Assembly: GCF_026015985.1 (NCBI RefSeq)
Contig: NZ_CP110389.1
Coordinates: 1-64,000, forward strand
Direction: 5' to 3'
Length of the DNA stretch: 64,000 nt
Source: Rhodopseudomonas sp. P2A-2r
GTDB lineage: Bacteria > Pseudomonadota > Alphaproteobacteria > Rhizobiales > Xanthobacteraceae
Made by a program: the position numbers and the translations under genes. The notes under the pieces are model-generated. The model worked only from the letters and a program-made list of their open reading frames with translations. It searched no databases and had not been told where the DNA came from. The number at the start of each line of letters is the position of its first letter. Position 1 is the stretch's first letter. Shown here piece after piece: positions 30,471 to 40,225 of this stretch.

Positions 30471-32882
30471 TCAATCGCCCGCATGGGCCGCCGTGCCATG
30501 GGGCCATTTCCAGTCGCGGATCTCGGGCATGTCCTCGCCATGTTCGCGGATATAGCGACCGTGCTCGATCAGGCGGTCGCGGAAGCCCTGCTTGACCTCG
30601 GCGGCGGCGACGGCAAGCCCCGGAACGCGCTCGATCACCTCGATGGCGAGATGAAAGCGATCGAGCTGGTTCATCACAACGATATCGAACGGCGTGGTCG
30701 TGGTGCCCTCTTCCTCGAAGCCGCGCACATGCATGCCGTCGTGGTTGGTGCGGCTGTAGGTCAGGCGATGAATCAGGTGAGGATAGCCGTGATAGGCGAA
30801 GATTACCGGCCGATCGGGGGTAAACATGCTGTCGAAATCGCGATCGCTGAAGCCATGCGGATGCTGTTCCTTCGGCTGCAGCGTCATCAGGTCGACCACG
30901 TTGACGACACGGATCTTGAGCGCCGGCAGCGCCTGCCGCAACAGGTCGACGGCGGCCAGCGTCTCCAGCGTCGGCACGTCGCCGCAGCAGGCCATGACCA
31001 CGTCGGGCTCGGTGCCTTCGACCTCGGTGCCGGCCCATGACCAGATACCGGCGCCGGCATCGCAATGGGTGATGGCCTGGGCCATGGTCAGCCACTGCGG
31101 CGCCAGCTGCTTGCCGGCGACGATGACGTTGATGCGGTCATAGGTGCGCAGGCAGTGGTCGGTGATCCACAGCAGCGTGTTGGCGTCCGGCGGGAAATAG
31201 ACCCGGACCACGTCGGCCTTCTTGTTGACCACGAGATCGACGAAGCCGGGATCCTGGTGGCTGAAGCCGTTGTGATCCTGGCGCCAGACATGGGACGTCA
31301 GCAGATAGTTGAGCGAGGCCACCGGCCGACGCCACGGCAGTTCGCGCGACACCTTCAGCCATTTGGCGTGCTGGTTGAACATGGAATCGACGACGTGGAT
31401 GAAGGCCTCATAGCAGGAGAACAGACCGTGGCGGCCGGTGAGAAGGTAGGCTTCCAGCCAGCCCTGACAGAGGTGCTCGCTGAGCACCTCCATGACCCGC
31501 CCGTCCTGGGCGAGATGGACGTCATAAGGCTCGATGCCCTCCATCCAGACCCGCTCGGTGACGTCGAACACCGCGTCGAGGCGGTTCGACGCGGTCTCGT
31601 CCGGCCCCATGATGCGGAAGTTGCGTGCCTCGGCGTTGAGCGTCACCACGTCCTTGAGGAATTGCCCCATCACGCGGGTCGCCTCGGCCTCGACGCCGCC
31701 CGGCTGCGGCACATCGACCGCGTGGGCGTGAAGGTCCGGCAGCTTGAGCTCACGCTTCAGCAAACCGCCATTGGCGTGCGGATTGGCGCCCATGCGGCGC
31801 GCGCCGTCCGGTGCCAGCGCTTGCAGTTCGGGCATCAGCCGGCCGCTTTCGTCGAACAGGGTATCGGGCTGGTAGCTGCGCATCCACTGTTCGAGCAGTT
31901 GCAGATGTTGCGGATTACTGCGCGGATCGGCGATCGGCACCTGATGCGCGCGCCAGAAACCTTCCACCCGCTTGCCGTCGACTTCCTTCGGCCCGGTCCA
32001 GCCTTTCGGGCTGCGCAGTACGATCATCGGCCATTTCGGCCGTTCGACGGTGGCACGGCCGTCGCGCGCTGCAAGCTGGATCGCGCGAATCATGTCGAAC
32101 GCCTTGCCCAGCGCATCGGCCATCTGCGGATGCATCAGCGCGGGATCGCTGCCCTCGACGAACAATGGTTCATGGCCGAAGCCGAGAAACAGGTGGCGGA
32201 TCTCGTCGTCGCTCATGCGCCCGAGCACGGTGGGATTGGCGATCTTGTAGCCGTTGAGATGCAGGATCGGCAGCACCGCGCCATCATGCTTCGGACTGAG
32301 GAACTTGTTGGAATGCCACGACGCCGCCAGCGGTCCGGTCTCGGCCTCGCCGTCGCCGATCACGCAGGCCACGATCAGATCGGGATTGTCGAACGCCGCG
32401 CCATAGGCGTGCACCAGCGCATAGCCCAGTTCGCCGCCTTCATGGATCGAGCCCGGGGTCTCCGGCGCGGCATGGCTGGGGATGCCGCCAGGAAAGGAAA
32501 ACTGCCGAAACAGTTTTTGAATGCCGCCGGCATCGCGACTGATATCCGGATAGATCTCGCTGTAGCTGCCTTCCAGATAGGTATTGGCCACCATGCCGGG
32601 GCCGCCATGGCCGGGACCGCAGATATAGATGATGTCGAGATCGCGGGCGCGGATAGCGCGATTGAGATGGGCATAGATGAAATTAAGTCCCGGCGTGGTG
32701 CCCCAGTGGCCGAGCAGGCGCGGCTTGATGTGCTCGCGCCGCAACGGCTCGCGCAGCAGCGCATTGCCGAGCAGATAGATCTGCCCGACCGACAGATAGT
32801 TGGCTGCGCGCCAGTAGCGATCGATCAGGTCCATCTCGCCGGGGCTCAGCGACGATTCGGGGGCGCGTGAGACATCTTGCAT
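30471..32882 (-). CDS. xfp: Xylulose-5-phosphate/fructose-6-phosphate phosphoketolase
   Basis: A thiamine-diphosphate enzyme that splits xylulose-5-P or fructose-6-P with phosphate into acetyl phosphate plus glyceraldehyde-3-P or erythrose-4-P. The 803 residues match the family length. Recognisable stretches are [33 protein letters not shown], the ThDP motif [20 protein letters not shown], and [13 protein letters not shown]. Paired with ackA it forms a short ATP-yielding route to acetate. In this organism type the pair is usually linked to low-oxygen or stress regulons, and here it is next to CBS and Usp genes. No FixK-type box was seen in its 197-base upstream gap. Confidence 0.96.
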   Translation of the reverse strand: MQDVSRAPESSLSPGEMDLIDRYWRAANYLSVGQIYLLGNALLREPLRREHIKPRLLGHWGTTPGLNFIYAHLNRAIRARDLDIIYICGPGHGGPGMVANTYLEGSYSEIYPDISRDAGGIQKLFRQFSFPGGIPSHAAPETPGSIHEGGELGYALVHAYGAAFDNPDLIVACVIGDGEAETGPLAASWHSNKFLSPKHDGAVLPILHLNGYKIANPTVLGRMSDDEIRHLFLGFGHEPLFVEGSDPALMHPQMADALGKAFDMIRAIQLAARDGRATVERPKWPMIVLRSPKGWTGPKEVDGKRVEGFWRAHQVPIADPRSNPQHLQLLEQWMRSYQPDTLFDESGRLMPELQALAPDGARRMGANPHANGGLLKRELKLPDLHAHAVDVPQPGGVEAEATRVMGQFLKDVVTLNAEARNFRIMGPDETASNRLDAVFDVTERVWMEGIEPYDVHLAQDGRVMEVLSEHLCQGWLEAYLLTGRHGLFSCYEAFIHVVDSMFNQHAKWLKVSRELPWRRPVASLNYLLTSHVWRQDHNGFSHQDPGFVDLVVNKKADVVRVYFPPDANTLLWITDHCLRTYDRINVIVAGKQLAPQWLTMAQAITHCDAGAGIWSWAGTEVEGTEPDVVMACCGDVPTLETLAAVDLLRQALPALKIRVVNVVDLMTLQPKEQHPHGFSDRDFDSMFTPDRPVIFAYHGYPHLIHRLTYSRTNHDGMHVRGFEEEGTTTTPFDIVVMNQLDRFHLAIEVIERVPGLAVAAAEVKQGFRDRLIEHGRYIREHGEDMPEIRDWKWPHGTAAHAGD

Positions 32883-33079
32883 CGGAGAACCTTTCGTCGC
32901 GGTCGACCGCGAAGACTAAACGTCGCGGACCCGCAATGGTGGCATTGCTCGTGCAATAAACTTGCATGGCGGCGAGCGTCCCTCGGGACCCTCGCCGCCA
33001 CTGCAATTTATAGATCGCGGATCACGACCGCCGCATGTCAGGGTTGGCCGGCACAACTTCGCCGGCCGCGCAAGCGCGC

Positions 33080-33484
33080 TTAATGGCCCGCGGATGCTGC
33101 GGCGCGCAGGATGCCGATCTTGAAGTGCTTCTTGGCATAGGCCAAGATTTCACGGTCGCTGGGATGATCGGCGGGTTCTACGCCGACAATCTTGGCGCCG
33201 ATCTTCGGCATATGCTCGCGCAAATAGCCGGCAAGTTCGGTCTTGGCCTGCGCCGGACCGATGATCAGGATCTCGCCGGCGTCCGCCACCGCGTCCGCGA
33301 CGGCCTTCATCATGTCCTTGTCTTCATGGACATGGCCGCTGCCGACCGTATTGGCCTTGTGGTGAATGTGCCGGGTCTCAAGGTGGGGATGCAGATCGAT
33401 CTGATCGGCACCGGACAGCCCAACGTGAAACACCTTGGCTTCGCGATGGTCGATCCAGATGATGGCGTGATAGTGCGGCTGCAT
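33080..33484 (-). CDS. Small eRF1-domain-like 'translational machinery' protein
   Basis: A 134-residue histidine-rich protein: HYHAIIWIDHREAKVFHVG, HPHLETRHIHHKANTVGSGH, EILIIGPAQAKTELAGYLREHMP, and VGVEPADHPSDREILAYAKKHF. This is the pattern of bacterial proteins annotated as translational machinery proteins, related to the last domain of eRF1/Pelota. Their exact role is unknown; ribosome or hibernation-related functions have been suggested. It lies 33 bases after the CBS-BON gene and is likely co-transcribed under the FixK-type box at 34311. Confidence 0.78.
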   Translation of the reverse strand: MQPHYHAIIWIDHREAKVFHVGLSGADQIDLHPHLETRHIHHKANTVGSGHVHEDKDMMKAVADAVADAGEILIIGPAQAKTELAGYLREHMPKIGAKIVGVEPADHPSDREILAYAKKHFKIGILRAAASAGH

Positions 33485-33517
33485 GAATGGCTCCTCAGTG
33501 TCGTTTTCGCAGCCGGC

Positions 33518-34246
33518 CTAGCCGGCTTTCGCGATCGCTTCGTCTTCCGCGGAATTCAGATACATGCCCGACATCGGCTCGATCCAGCACAGATGATCGT
33601 GCACTTCCTTGACTCCCGGAACGTTTTCCGCGGCGACGATCGTCGCCTTTCGGGCGCGCTCCTCGGTGATCACGCCACTGATGTGAACGATGCCGTCGCG
33701 CACCGTGATGGTGAGACCGAACGGCATCCAGTCGTTCTTTTCCAGCGCGGCATAGATGCGATTGCGGATGTGATCGTCATCGGCCGTGGGATCGGGCACC
33801 GCGCGCGCCAGATCGGCCACCGCCTGCAGCAGGTTGGCGCGCGACACGATGCCGACGATGTCCGCGCCGCGCATCACCGGCAGCCGCTTGACATGGTTCT
33901 TCTCCATCAGCTGGACGATATCCTCGAGCGGCGTATCTTCGGTCACCGTCAATGGCTCGCGCGTCATGACATCGCCGACCTTGCGACCCTGCGCGTGCAC
34001 GAATTCTGCCGCGGACGCGCCGGGGCCGAGCAGGAACTTGAGAAAGCCACCGCGCTTGCGCTGCGTTCCAATTTCGGAGCGGCGGATGAAATCGCCCTCA
34101 GAGACGATGCCTATCAGCTTGCCGGCGGCATCAACCACCGGAAGCCCGCTGATATGCTTCTGCAGCATCGTGCCGGCGGCCTCGACGATGGTGGCTTCGG
34201 GCCGAATCGTGACGACCTGCCGGGTCATGATCTGATGTGCGCGCAT
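33518..34246 (-). CDS. CBS-pair and BON domain protein
   Basis: A 242-residue cytoplasmic protein. Two CBS motifs (MTRQVVTIRPEATIVEAAGTM and GKLIGIVSEGDFIRR; then VMTREPLTVTEDTPLEDIVQLM and IVGIVSRANLLQAV) fill residues 7-150 and probably bind adenine nucleotides. A BON domain follows at about 165-230 (ITVRDGIVHISGVITEERARKATIVAAENVPGV). ATG 34246 follows GGAGG. A perfect FixK/FNR-type box is centred 71 bases upstream. It is a common member of low-oxygen regulons, probably as an energy sensor. Confidence 0.9.
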   Translation of the reverse strand: MRAHQIMTRQVVTIRPEATIVEAAGTMLQKHISGLPVVDAAGKLIGIVSEGDFIRRSEIGTQRKRGGFLKFLLGPGASAAEFVHAQGRKVGDVMTREPLTVTEDTPLEDIVQLMEKNHVKRLPVMRGADIVGIVSRANLLQAVADLARAVPDPTADDDHIRNRIYAALEKNDWMPFGLTITVRDGIVHISGVITEERARKATIVAAENVPGVKEVHDHLCWIEPMSGMYLNSAEDEAIAKAG

Positions 34247-34310
34247 GTGCGACCTCCGGGTTGGACGTAAAATCGATGGTGAAATGCTATTCCAAAGCCC
34301 GCGCCGCCGT

Positions 34311-34324
34311 TTGACGCAGGTCAA
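34311..34324 (-). promoter_or_regulatory. FixK/FNR-type box TTGACGCAGGTCAA
   Basis: A perfect TTGA-N6-TCAA dyad in the gap between the Usp gene and the CBS-BON gene, centred 71 bases before the CBS-BON start. That suits activation at about -41.5. Confidence 0.8.
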
Positions 34325-34342
34325 TTGCCGGCGGACTTTCGG

Positions 34343-35170
34343 TCAATGCATCAAGAGCGTGCAGACCGACGACGCCTTGAGGAGATGGCGCGAGACGCCG
34401 CCGAAGATCCACTCCTGCAGACGACTATGGCCATAGGCCCCGGCCACCAGGATATCGACGCCGTTCTGTTCGGCCAGCAGGTCCAGATGATTGCCGGCCG
34501 GGCCGGCCGAGAGCTCGACGCGGGCGGTTGCGGTCACGTTGTGACGCTGAAGCCAGGCGGCGACATCGGCGAGGCGAACGGCCGCGTCGGCAATATCACT
34601 ATCGCCGGCGACAATCTCGACGACTGTCACGTCAACAGCCTGCCTGAGCAACGGCAGCGACGCGACGATGGCGCGGCGCGCCTCGGCGGTGTCCTTCCAC
34701 GCCACCAGGACGCGGTCCGGCGCGAGGCTGGTTTTTCCCGGCGGCACGACCAGCACCGGCCGGCCCGCGCCCATCACGATGTCACCGATGTCGAGCGACT
34801 GGTTCAGCAATGGTCCGGCTTCGTCTGCAGAACGACCGACGATGATCAGATCGGCAGCCCGCGCTTCGCTCGCCAAGTATTCGGCGGGCGCGGCAATCGC
34901 CGCGCGCCATTGCAGCGCATCGCCCACCGGCATCAGCGCTGCATGGAAGCGGCCCTCGCAGCGGCGAAGCGCTTCTTCCAGCTGGGTGTAGTCGACTTCC
35001 AGCACGCTGGTGGCGATCATTCCATCGGCGTGAACCGGCATTACAGGCACCCCGGCGGCGACCCCGGTCACCTGCGCCTTGAACCGGGTGGCCAGTTCGG
35101 CGGTGACCCGCAACGCCGACTCATTGGAATGGTCGGGGTCGAGATAGACCATCAGCGATCGGTAGGTCAC
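34343..35170 (-). CDS. Universal stress protein, tandem UspA domains
   Basis: A 275-residue protein with two UspA folds. The first runs from MTYRSLMVYLDPDHSN to DLIIVGRSADEAGP. The second runs from VLVAWKDTAEARRAI to DILVAGAYGHSRLQEWIFGGVSRHLL, with the G-x2-G-x9-G(S/V)-like nucleotide-binding tail. Such proteins support survival in anoxia or stationary phase. It lies 14 bases after the next Usp gene and is likely co-transcribed with it. It is paralogous to the two neighbours at 35.2 and 36.2 kb. Confidence 0.92.
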   Translation of the reverse strand: MTYRSLMVYLDPDHSNESALRVTAELATRFKAQVTGVAAGVPVMPVHADGMIATSVLEVDYTQLEEALRRCEGRFHAALMPVGDALQWRAAIAAPAEYLASEARAADLIIVGRSADEAGPLLNQSLDIGDIVMGAGRPVLVVPPGKTSLAPDRVLVAWKDTAEARRAIVASLPLLRQAVDVTVVEIVAGDSDIADAAVRLADVAAWLQRHNVTATARVELSAGPAGNHLDLLAEQNGVDILVAGAYGHSRLQEWIFGGVSRHLLKASSVCTLLMH

Positions 35171-35184
35171 ATCGCGCTCCGGAT

Positions 35185-36018
35185 TCAGTGAGAGATCAGG
35201 GCCGGGATGGTGAGCGATTCCAGCATACCACGGGTCACGCCGCCGAGGATGATTTCACGCAGCCGCGAATGACCGTAGCCGCCCATGACCAGGAAATCGC
35301 TGCCGAGATCCGCCGCCAGGGACAGGATGACGTTATGGATATTCGACGATTCGGCGGTCGCATGCTGCAGATTTGCGGATAGGCCACGCCGCGCCAGATG
35401 GCTGATCAGCGCCGGCGCCGAACTTTCGCCTGCAGCGGAATTGCTGCCGTTGACGCTGACCACATCGACAGCCTGCGCCCGCCTGAGGAGCGGCAACGCA
35501 TCGTGAACGGCCCGCGATGCCTGGCTGCTACCATCCCAGCAGATCAAGGCACGGCCGGTCTTCAGGGGGCCCCGATGAATATACGGAACCAACAGCATCG
35601 GACGCCCGGAGCCGAACAGCAAGGCCTCGGGCAACGCCCCGTCATGGGTTGGCTGCGCCGAATCGGCCTGCGCCACGATGGCCAGATCGTACAGCCGCGA
35701 GATTTCGGCGAGCGCACGATTGGCCAGGAACGGCGTGTCCGACACGCAACCGCGACCGGCTGGGATGCCAGCCTGTGCGGCGGCCGCCACAAACTTGTCG
35801 AGCCGGCTCTCGGCCAGCTGCGGATCCGTATTGTACTCGGTGGGCAGCGCAAAGGCGGCAGCCGTCGGGCCCACCGACATGGCCGGATTGATGCTCTGGT
35901 AGGTGCAGACCACGCCATCCAGATGGGCGCCGAACATGGTCGCCACCGACAGGGCGCAGTCGATCAGCGGAGCCGCAGGCCGCTCAACCGGTATATGGAC
36001 GACGATATCTTTCAGCAT
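35185..36018 (-). CDS. Universal stress protein, tandem UspA domains
   Basis: A 277-residue two-domain UspA protein. It begins MLKDIVVHIPVERPAAPLID and ends in DFLVMGGYGHSRLREIILGGVTRGML, the nucleotide-binding glycine region. The first domain is more divergent than the second. It is the first gene of a minus-strand pair, with a near-consensus FixK-type box centred 87 bases upstream in the divergent region shared with another Usp gene. Confidence 0.92.
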   Translation of the reverse strand: MLKDIVVHIPVERPAAPLIDCALSVATMFGAHLDGVVCTYQSINPAMSVGPTAAAFALPTEYNTDPQLAESRLDKFVAAAAQAGIPAGRGCVSDTPFLANRALAEISRLYDLAIVAQADSAQPTHDGALPEALLFGSGRPMLLVPYIHRGPLKTGRALICWDGSSQASRAVHDALPLLRRAQAVDVVSVNGSNSAAGESSAPALISHLARRGLSANLQHATAESSNIHNVILSLAADLGSDFLVMGGYGHSRLREIILGGVTRGMLESLTIPALISH

Positions 36019-36098
36019 GAGCTACGCCTTCTCGTCGGGGTACCTGGTCGGATTTCATGACCGCGCTCATATTGTGACGTGTCGCCAGCTGCGATACT

Positions 36099-36112
36099 TT
36101 GATCTAGCTCAT
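36099..36112. promoter_or_regulatory. Near-consensus FixK/FNR-type box TTGATCTAGCTCAT
   Basis: One mismatch from TTGA-N6-TCAA. It lies between divergent Usp genes, 87 bases from the left start and about 120 from the right, so it could serve both. Confidence 0.55.
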
Positions 36113-36225
36113 CCTCTCGGCCTAATTCCTCGCTATCAAGAATGACTACGCCACGGCGTCCTGCGCGCGTTGACGGTGCCGGGCGCGCGAAAAGCGGTGA
36201 CGGCAGCCGCAATGAGGGAGCAACG

Positions 36226-37056
36226 ATGACGTACGCAACGGTGATGGTCGGCCTTGCACTGGACCGATCCAATGACGCCTGCCTGGAAATCGCCCGGGAG
36301 ACGGCCGAACGCTTCGACGCCCATGTTATCGGAATCACCGCTGCGCAGTTCAGCCCGCCGCTTTACTTCACGGACGGCAATCAAGCGCAGGAACTCCTCG
36401 ACCAGGGTCGGGCCGAGATCAGCAACCGCGTCGCCGCGCTGGAAGCGCAGTTTCGCAAGGCGCTGCACTCCCGTTCGGACCGGCTGGAGTGGCGCAGCGC
36501 GGAAGATTTCCCGGCACGCTATATCGTCCAGCAAGCGCGCGCGGCGGATATTCTTATCGTCGGCCAGGATGGCGGCGGCGGGCTCGGCGATCCCTTCGAG
36601 AAGGCCAGTCCCAGCGATCTCCTGATGCAGGCCGGACGGCCGCTGCTGGTGGTGCCCGATGCCGGAACGTGGCTGGATCTGCGCAGCGTATTGGTGGCCT
36701 GGAAGGATACGACCGAGGCGCGGCGCGCCATCTCCGATGCGCTGCCGCTGCTACGCAAGGCCAGGGACGTGACGGTGGCCGAACTGATCGACGACGAGAC
36801 GCGGCGTCCGGCGGCGCAAGCGCGACTCGACGACGTGGTCGGCTGGCTGTCGCGGCACGGCGTCACCGCCCGCGCTCAGGTCGCCAACGACCACGGCCAT
36901 ACCGCAAAGCAACTTGAAAGCATCGCCGCCGATGTCGGCGCCGGGCTGATCGTCGCCGGCGCCTACGGTCATTCGCGATTCCGCGAATGGGTGCTCGGCG
37001 GCGTAACGCGGCAACTGGTCAACCCGTCAACGCGTTGCTCGCTGCTGTCGCGCTGA
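36226..37056 (+). CDS. Universal stress protein, tandem UspA domains
   Basis: A 276-residue two-domain Usp: MTYATVMVGLALDRSNDACLEIA, DILIVGQDGGGGLGD, VLVAWKDTTEARRAI, and GLIVAGAYGHSRFREWVLGGVTRQLV. ATG 36226 follows GAGGGAG and aligns with the other two Usp proteins; the frame upstream is not family-like. Its last 30 bases overlap the end of the convergent P-type ATPase gene. It is the third Usp gene in 2.7 kb, pointing to a strong stress function for this block. Confidence 0.92.
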   Translation: MTYATVMVGLALDRSNDACLEIARETAERFDAHVIGITAAQFSPPLYFTDGNQAQELLDQGRAEISNRVAALEAQFRKALHSRSDRLEWRSAEDFPARYIVQQARAADILIVGQDGGGGLGDPFEKASPSDLLMQAGRPLLVVPDAGTWLDLRSVLVAWKDTTEARRAISDALPLLRKARDVTVAELIDDETRRPAAQARLDDVVGWLSRHGVTARAQVANDHGHTAKQLESIAADVGAGLIVAGAYGHSRFREWVLGGVTRQLVNPSTRCSLLSR

Positions 37057-39627
37057 GCGCGGAATGGCAAACCGCTTCAGCGCCTCGGCGCAGGCCAGAT
37101 AGGCGATCACGATTGCCACAATGGTCCAGCCGAGCTGGGCGCCGATCGCTACGAAGCCGAACAGATGGCGTAGCGGACTGACCACCATCAGGATGGTGCC
37201 CGCCAGCGCGCCCAGCGAGGTCGCGACGAGAATCCAGTGCGGCCGGCTTTTCCAGAACGCGCCGCGGGAGCGGATCAGGAAGATCACCAGGATCTGGGTG
37301 GCGATGGATTCCAGGAACCAGGCGGTCTGGAACGTCGGCGCATCGGCATGGAACACCTTGAGCAGCAGGGTGAAGGTCGCGGCGTCGAACAGCGACGACA
37401 CCGCGCCCATCACGATGGTGAAGCGCAGGATGCTCTTCATGTCCCAGCTATGCGGATTGTCGACCTCTTCGGCATCGACGCTGTCGAACGGGATGCCTAT
37501 TTCCGACAGATCGTAAAGCAAGTTGTTGAGCAGGATCTGCATCGGCAGCAGCGGCAGGAACGGCAGCACGATGGACGCCAGCGCCATCGACAGCATGTTG
37601 CCGAAATTCGAGCTGGTGCCCATGCGGACATATTTCAGGATGTTGGCGAAGGTCCGGCGGCCCTCGCGCACGCCGTCGGCCAGCACGCCGAGATCCGGCG
37701 CCAGCATGATCATGTCCGCGGCGCCGCGCGCGATGTCGGTGGCGCCCTCCACAGACAGGCCGACATGGGCGGCGTGGATTGCCGACGCGTCGTTGATGCC
37801 GTCGCCGAGGAAGCCGACCACGTGGCCGCGGCGTTGCAGCGCCCTGATGATGCGGGTCTTCTGGTCCGGGGCGACGCGTGCGAACAGGTCGACGCCGTCG
37901 ACCGCGGTGGCAAGCGCGGTGTCGGTCAGCTCGGCGATTTCGTCGCCCGTCAGCACCCGTTCGCAGGTCAGCCCGACCGCGCCGGCGACATGCTGCACGA
38001 CTGCGGCATGGTCCCCCGAGATGATCTTGAGCCGGATGCCGAGTTGCTGGAGCATGGCAATGGCGGCGTTTGCGTCCTGCTTCGGCGGATCGGAGAACAC
38101 GCAGAAGCCGACGAAGGTCAGGTCGCATTCGTCAGCGAGGTGGGCTTCGACGGTCCCGGTCGGCATCGGCTTGATGGCCACCGCCAGCAGGCGATATCCG
38201 GCCGCAATCTGCCGCGTCTCGACCTCGTGCAGCGCCGCGAGCGCCGTATCGTCGATCAGACGGGCGGCTCCGCTCCCGTCCTCCATCGCCGTGGCGCGCA
38301 ACAGGATCGCTTCCGGCGCGCCCTTGATGATGAGGAATGGCTTATCCCGATAGCTCGCCAGCACCGAGACGCAACGTCGTTCGAAATCGAACGGCACCTC
38401 GCCGTGCCGGGTCCATTCGGTGACCGCCGGCAAGTCGGCATGCGACAACACGGCATCGTCGAGCGGACTGCGAATACCGGTCGAGAACTTGCAATTGAGG
38501 TATGCCAGCGTCAGCACGCGATCGCTGCCGCGACCGTCGGTGCCGATGTGATCGACCAGCGTGATCTTTGCCTGGGTCAGGGTACCGGTCTTGTCGACGC
38601 ACAGCACGTCCATGGCGCCGAGATCGTGGATCGCCGACAGCCGCTTCACCACCACCTGCTTCCGCGCCATGCGCAGCGCGCCGCGCGCCAGGGTCACCGT
38701 CATCACCATAGGCAGCAGTTCAGGCGTTAGGCCAACCGCCAGCGCCACCGCGAACAGGAACGACTCGACCGGCGGCCGCCCGGCCACCAGATGCGCGAAC
38801 AGCACGAACAGCGTCAGGAAGATGGTCAGCTTCAGGATCAGCAGGCCGAGATTGTGCACGCCGCGTTCCAGCGCGGTGGGCGGCTCGTTCGACGACAGCG
38901 CCGCGGCGATGGCGCCGAAGCGGGTGTTCGGGCCGGTGGCGACGATGAGCATCAGCGCGCTGCCGCCGACGACCGACGTCCCCGCGAACAGCGCATTGCC
39001 GGCATCGCTCGGCGTCGCGCTGCTGGACGACTGGTCGTTCTTGGCAGACGGAAATGCCTCGCCGGTCATCAGCGATTCGTTGACCTGGGCATTGTGTGCT
39101 TCGAGCACCACGCCGTCCGCCGGCACCAGATCGCCGGTGCGCAGCTCGACGATGTCGCCGGGCACCAGATCCTCGACGGCAACCGCGATCACCTTGCCGT
39201 CGCGGCGGGTATCGGCCTTGACCGCAACGGAGCGCCGCAGCGTCTCCACCGCGACTTCGGCGTGGTGTTCCTGAACAATATCGAGCCCGATCGATCCGGC
39301 GATCACCGTCACGATGATGATGAAACTGGCGATATCGCCACTGATGCTGGAGATGGCGGCGGCGACCAGCAGGATGGCGATCAGCGGATTGAGCACCCGC
39401 TTGGCGATCTTGGCCAGCAGGCGCTGCCTGACCGGTTCGTGAAAGGCATTCGGTCCAACTTGCGCGAGCCGGTCAGCAGCGACCGAGGCTGTCAGCCCCT
39501 CGCGCCGGCTTTGCAGGCCCGCCAGCAGGGCGTCCGGCGGCTTCTGCCAGAACAGATCGGCCGGTGCAGCGTTGGCGGCATGCCGCTGCCGCCGCATGGG
39601 AAAGCTGTGCTTGACGAAAAATGTCAT
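37027..39627 (-). CDS. mgtA: Magnesium-type P-type ATPase (MgtA/MgtB class)
   Basis: An inner-membrane cation pump of 866 residues. Family signs in order: a short cytoplasmic N-domain with PDALLAGLQSRREGLT, TGD/TGE actuator motifs (LMTGEAFPSAK), the class-IIIB motif VGLTPELLPMVMTVTLA, phosphorylation site DVLCVDKTGTLTQAK, the hinge LGDGINDASAIHAAHVGLSV, and several C-terminal membrane segments. ATG 39627 was chosen; ATG 39597 is possible. Two FixK-type boxes lie in the divergent gap with the phasin gene. A role in Mg2+ supply under stress is inferred from the family. Confidence 0.9.
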   Translation of the reverse strand: MTFFVKHSFPMRRQRHAANAAPADLFWQKPPDALLAGLQSRREGLTASVAADRLAQVGPNAFHEPVRQRLLAKIAKRVLNPLIAILLVAAAISSISGDIASFIIIVTVIAGSIGLDIVQEHHAEVAVETLRRSVAVKADTRRDGKVIAVAVEDLVPGDIVELRTGDLVPADGVVLEAHNAQVNESLMTGEAFPSAKNDQSSSSATPSDAGNALFAGTSVVGGSALMLIVATGPNTRFGAIAAALSSNEPPTALERGVHNLGLLILKLTIFLTLFVLFAHLVAGRPPVESFLFAVALAVGLTPELLPMVMTVTLARGALRMARKQVVVKRLSAIHDLGAMDVLCVDKTGTLTQAKITLVDHIGTDGRGSDRVLTLAYLNCKFSTGIRSPLDDAVLSHADLPAVTEWTRHGEVPFDFERRCVSVLASYRDKPFLIIKGAPEAILLRATAMEDGSGAARLIDDTALAALHEVETRQIAAGYRLLAVAIKPMPTGTVEAHLADECDLTFVGFCVFSDPPKQDANAAIAMLQQLGIRLKIISGDHAAVVQHVAGAVGLTCERVLTGDEIAELTDTALATAVDGVDLFARVAPDQKTRIIRALQRRGHVVGFLGDGINDASAIHAAHVGLSVEGATDIARGAADMIMLAPDLGVLADGVREGRRTFANILKYVRMGTSSNFGNMLSMALASIVLPFLPLLPMQILLNNLLYDLSEIGIPFDSVDAEEVDNPHSWDMKSILRFTIVMGAVSSLFDAATFTLLLKVFHADAPTFQTAWFLESIATQILVIFLIRSRGAFWKSRPHWILVATSLGALAGTILMVVSPLRHLFGFVAIGAQLGWTIVAIVIAYLACAEALKRFAIPRSARQQRATR

Positions 39628-39706
39628 GGACTGTGCCGGTCGCCGTCGAACGAATTGAGCCAGATTCCGAGAGCAACCTGAATGCCCCGGAATGACGCCG
39701 GCCCGC

Positions 39707-39720
39707 TTGAGCTGAATCAA
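39707..39720 (-). promoter_or_regulatory. FixK/FNR-type box TTGAGCTGAATCAA
   Basis: A perfect TTGA-N6-TCAA dyad centred 86 bases before the P-type ATPase start. Confidence 0.72.
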
Positions 39721-39765
39721 GATCCCGTCGCGGGCGCCGCGCTATACTGCTGACTTCCCGCTGAA

Positions 39766-39779
39766 TTGATTCAGCGCAA
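39766..39779 (+). promoter_or_regulatory. Near-consensus FixK/FNR-type box TTGATTCAGCGCAA
   Basis: One mismatch (GCAA for TCAA), centred 67 bases before the phasin start. That is the same spacing as at the stronger sites. Confidence 0.55.
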
Positions 39780-39839
39780 CGCGGGAGCGGCGCAACGCTG
39801 GCATTGTTTTTTCGAACCCTCTGGATCACGGAGACGGTC

Positions 39840-40205
39840 ATGGCAGAACTTTCCGAGCACATCGCAACAGGCGAGCAAACCGCGGCCGACGCGGTCACGC
39901 GCTCGACAGTGGCCGGCAAGCGCACATTCGACATTCTGCTCACCGCGCAGCGGGTATTCCTCGACGAATGGATGGTCGCCGGCAACGAGATGTTCGAGCG
40001 CGCGCGCACCGAAACGCACCTGTTCAACGAGCTCGTCTCGAAGATGGCCGGTGCGCACTCCACCAACGATATCAAGACCATGTGGACAGAATGTAGCCAG
40101 CATCAGCTCGACTTCCTGCGCCGCGACGCCGAGCGCCTGTTCCGCCATGGCGAGCGCGTCGTCCAGGCAATGGCGCAGTTGACCAACCACCCCCGCAACG
40201 ACTGA
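39840..40205 (+). CDS. Phasin-like granule-associated protein
   Basis: A 121-residue helical protein (MAELSEHIATGEQTAADAV, RTFDILLTAQRVFLDEWMVAGNEMFERARTET) with the amphipathic pattern of phasins that coat polyhydroxyalkanoate granules. ATG 39840 follows a GGAG site. It lies 20 bases before the PHA synthase gene and presumably forms an operon with it. It is short and lacks the classical alphaproteobacterial phasin motif, so the call leans on context. Confidence 0.75.
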   Translation: MAELSEHIATGEQTAADAVTRSTVAGKRTFDILLTAQRVFLDEWMVAGNEMFERARTETHLFNELVSKMAGAHSTNDIKTMWTECSQHQLDFLRRDAERLFRHGERVVQAMAQLTNHPRND

Positions 40206-40225
40206 GCACGGCCGGGAACGACTAC

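Noticed and set aside
32945..32956. TTGCTCGTGCAA upstream of xfp as an FNR/FixK site
   Set aside because: The half-sites are TTGC/GCAA with the wrong spacing, so it does not fit TTGA-N6-TCAA.
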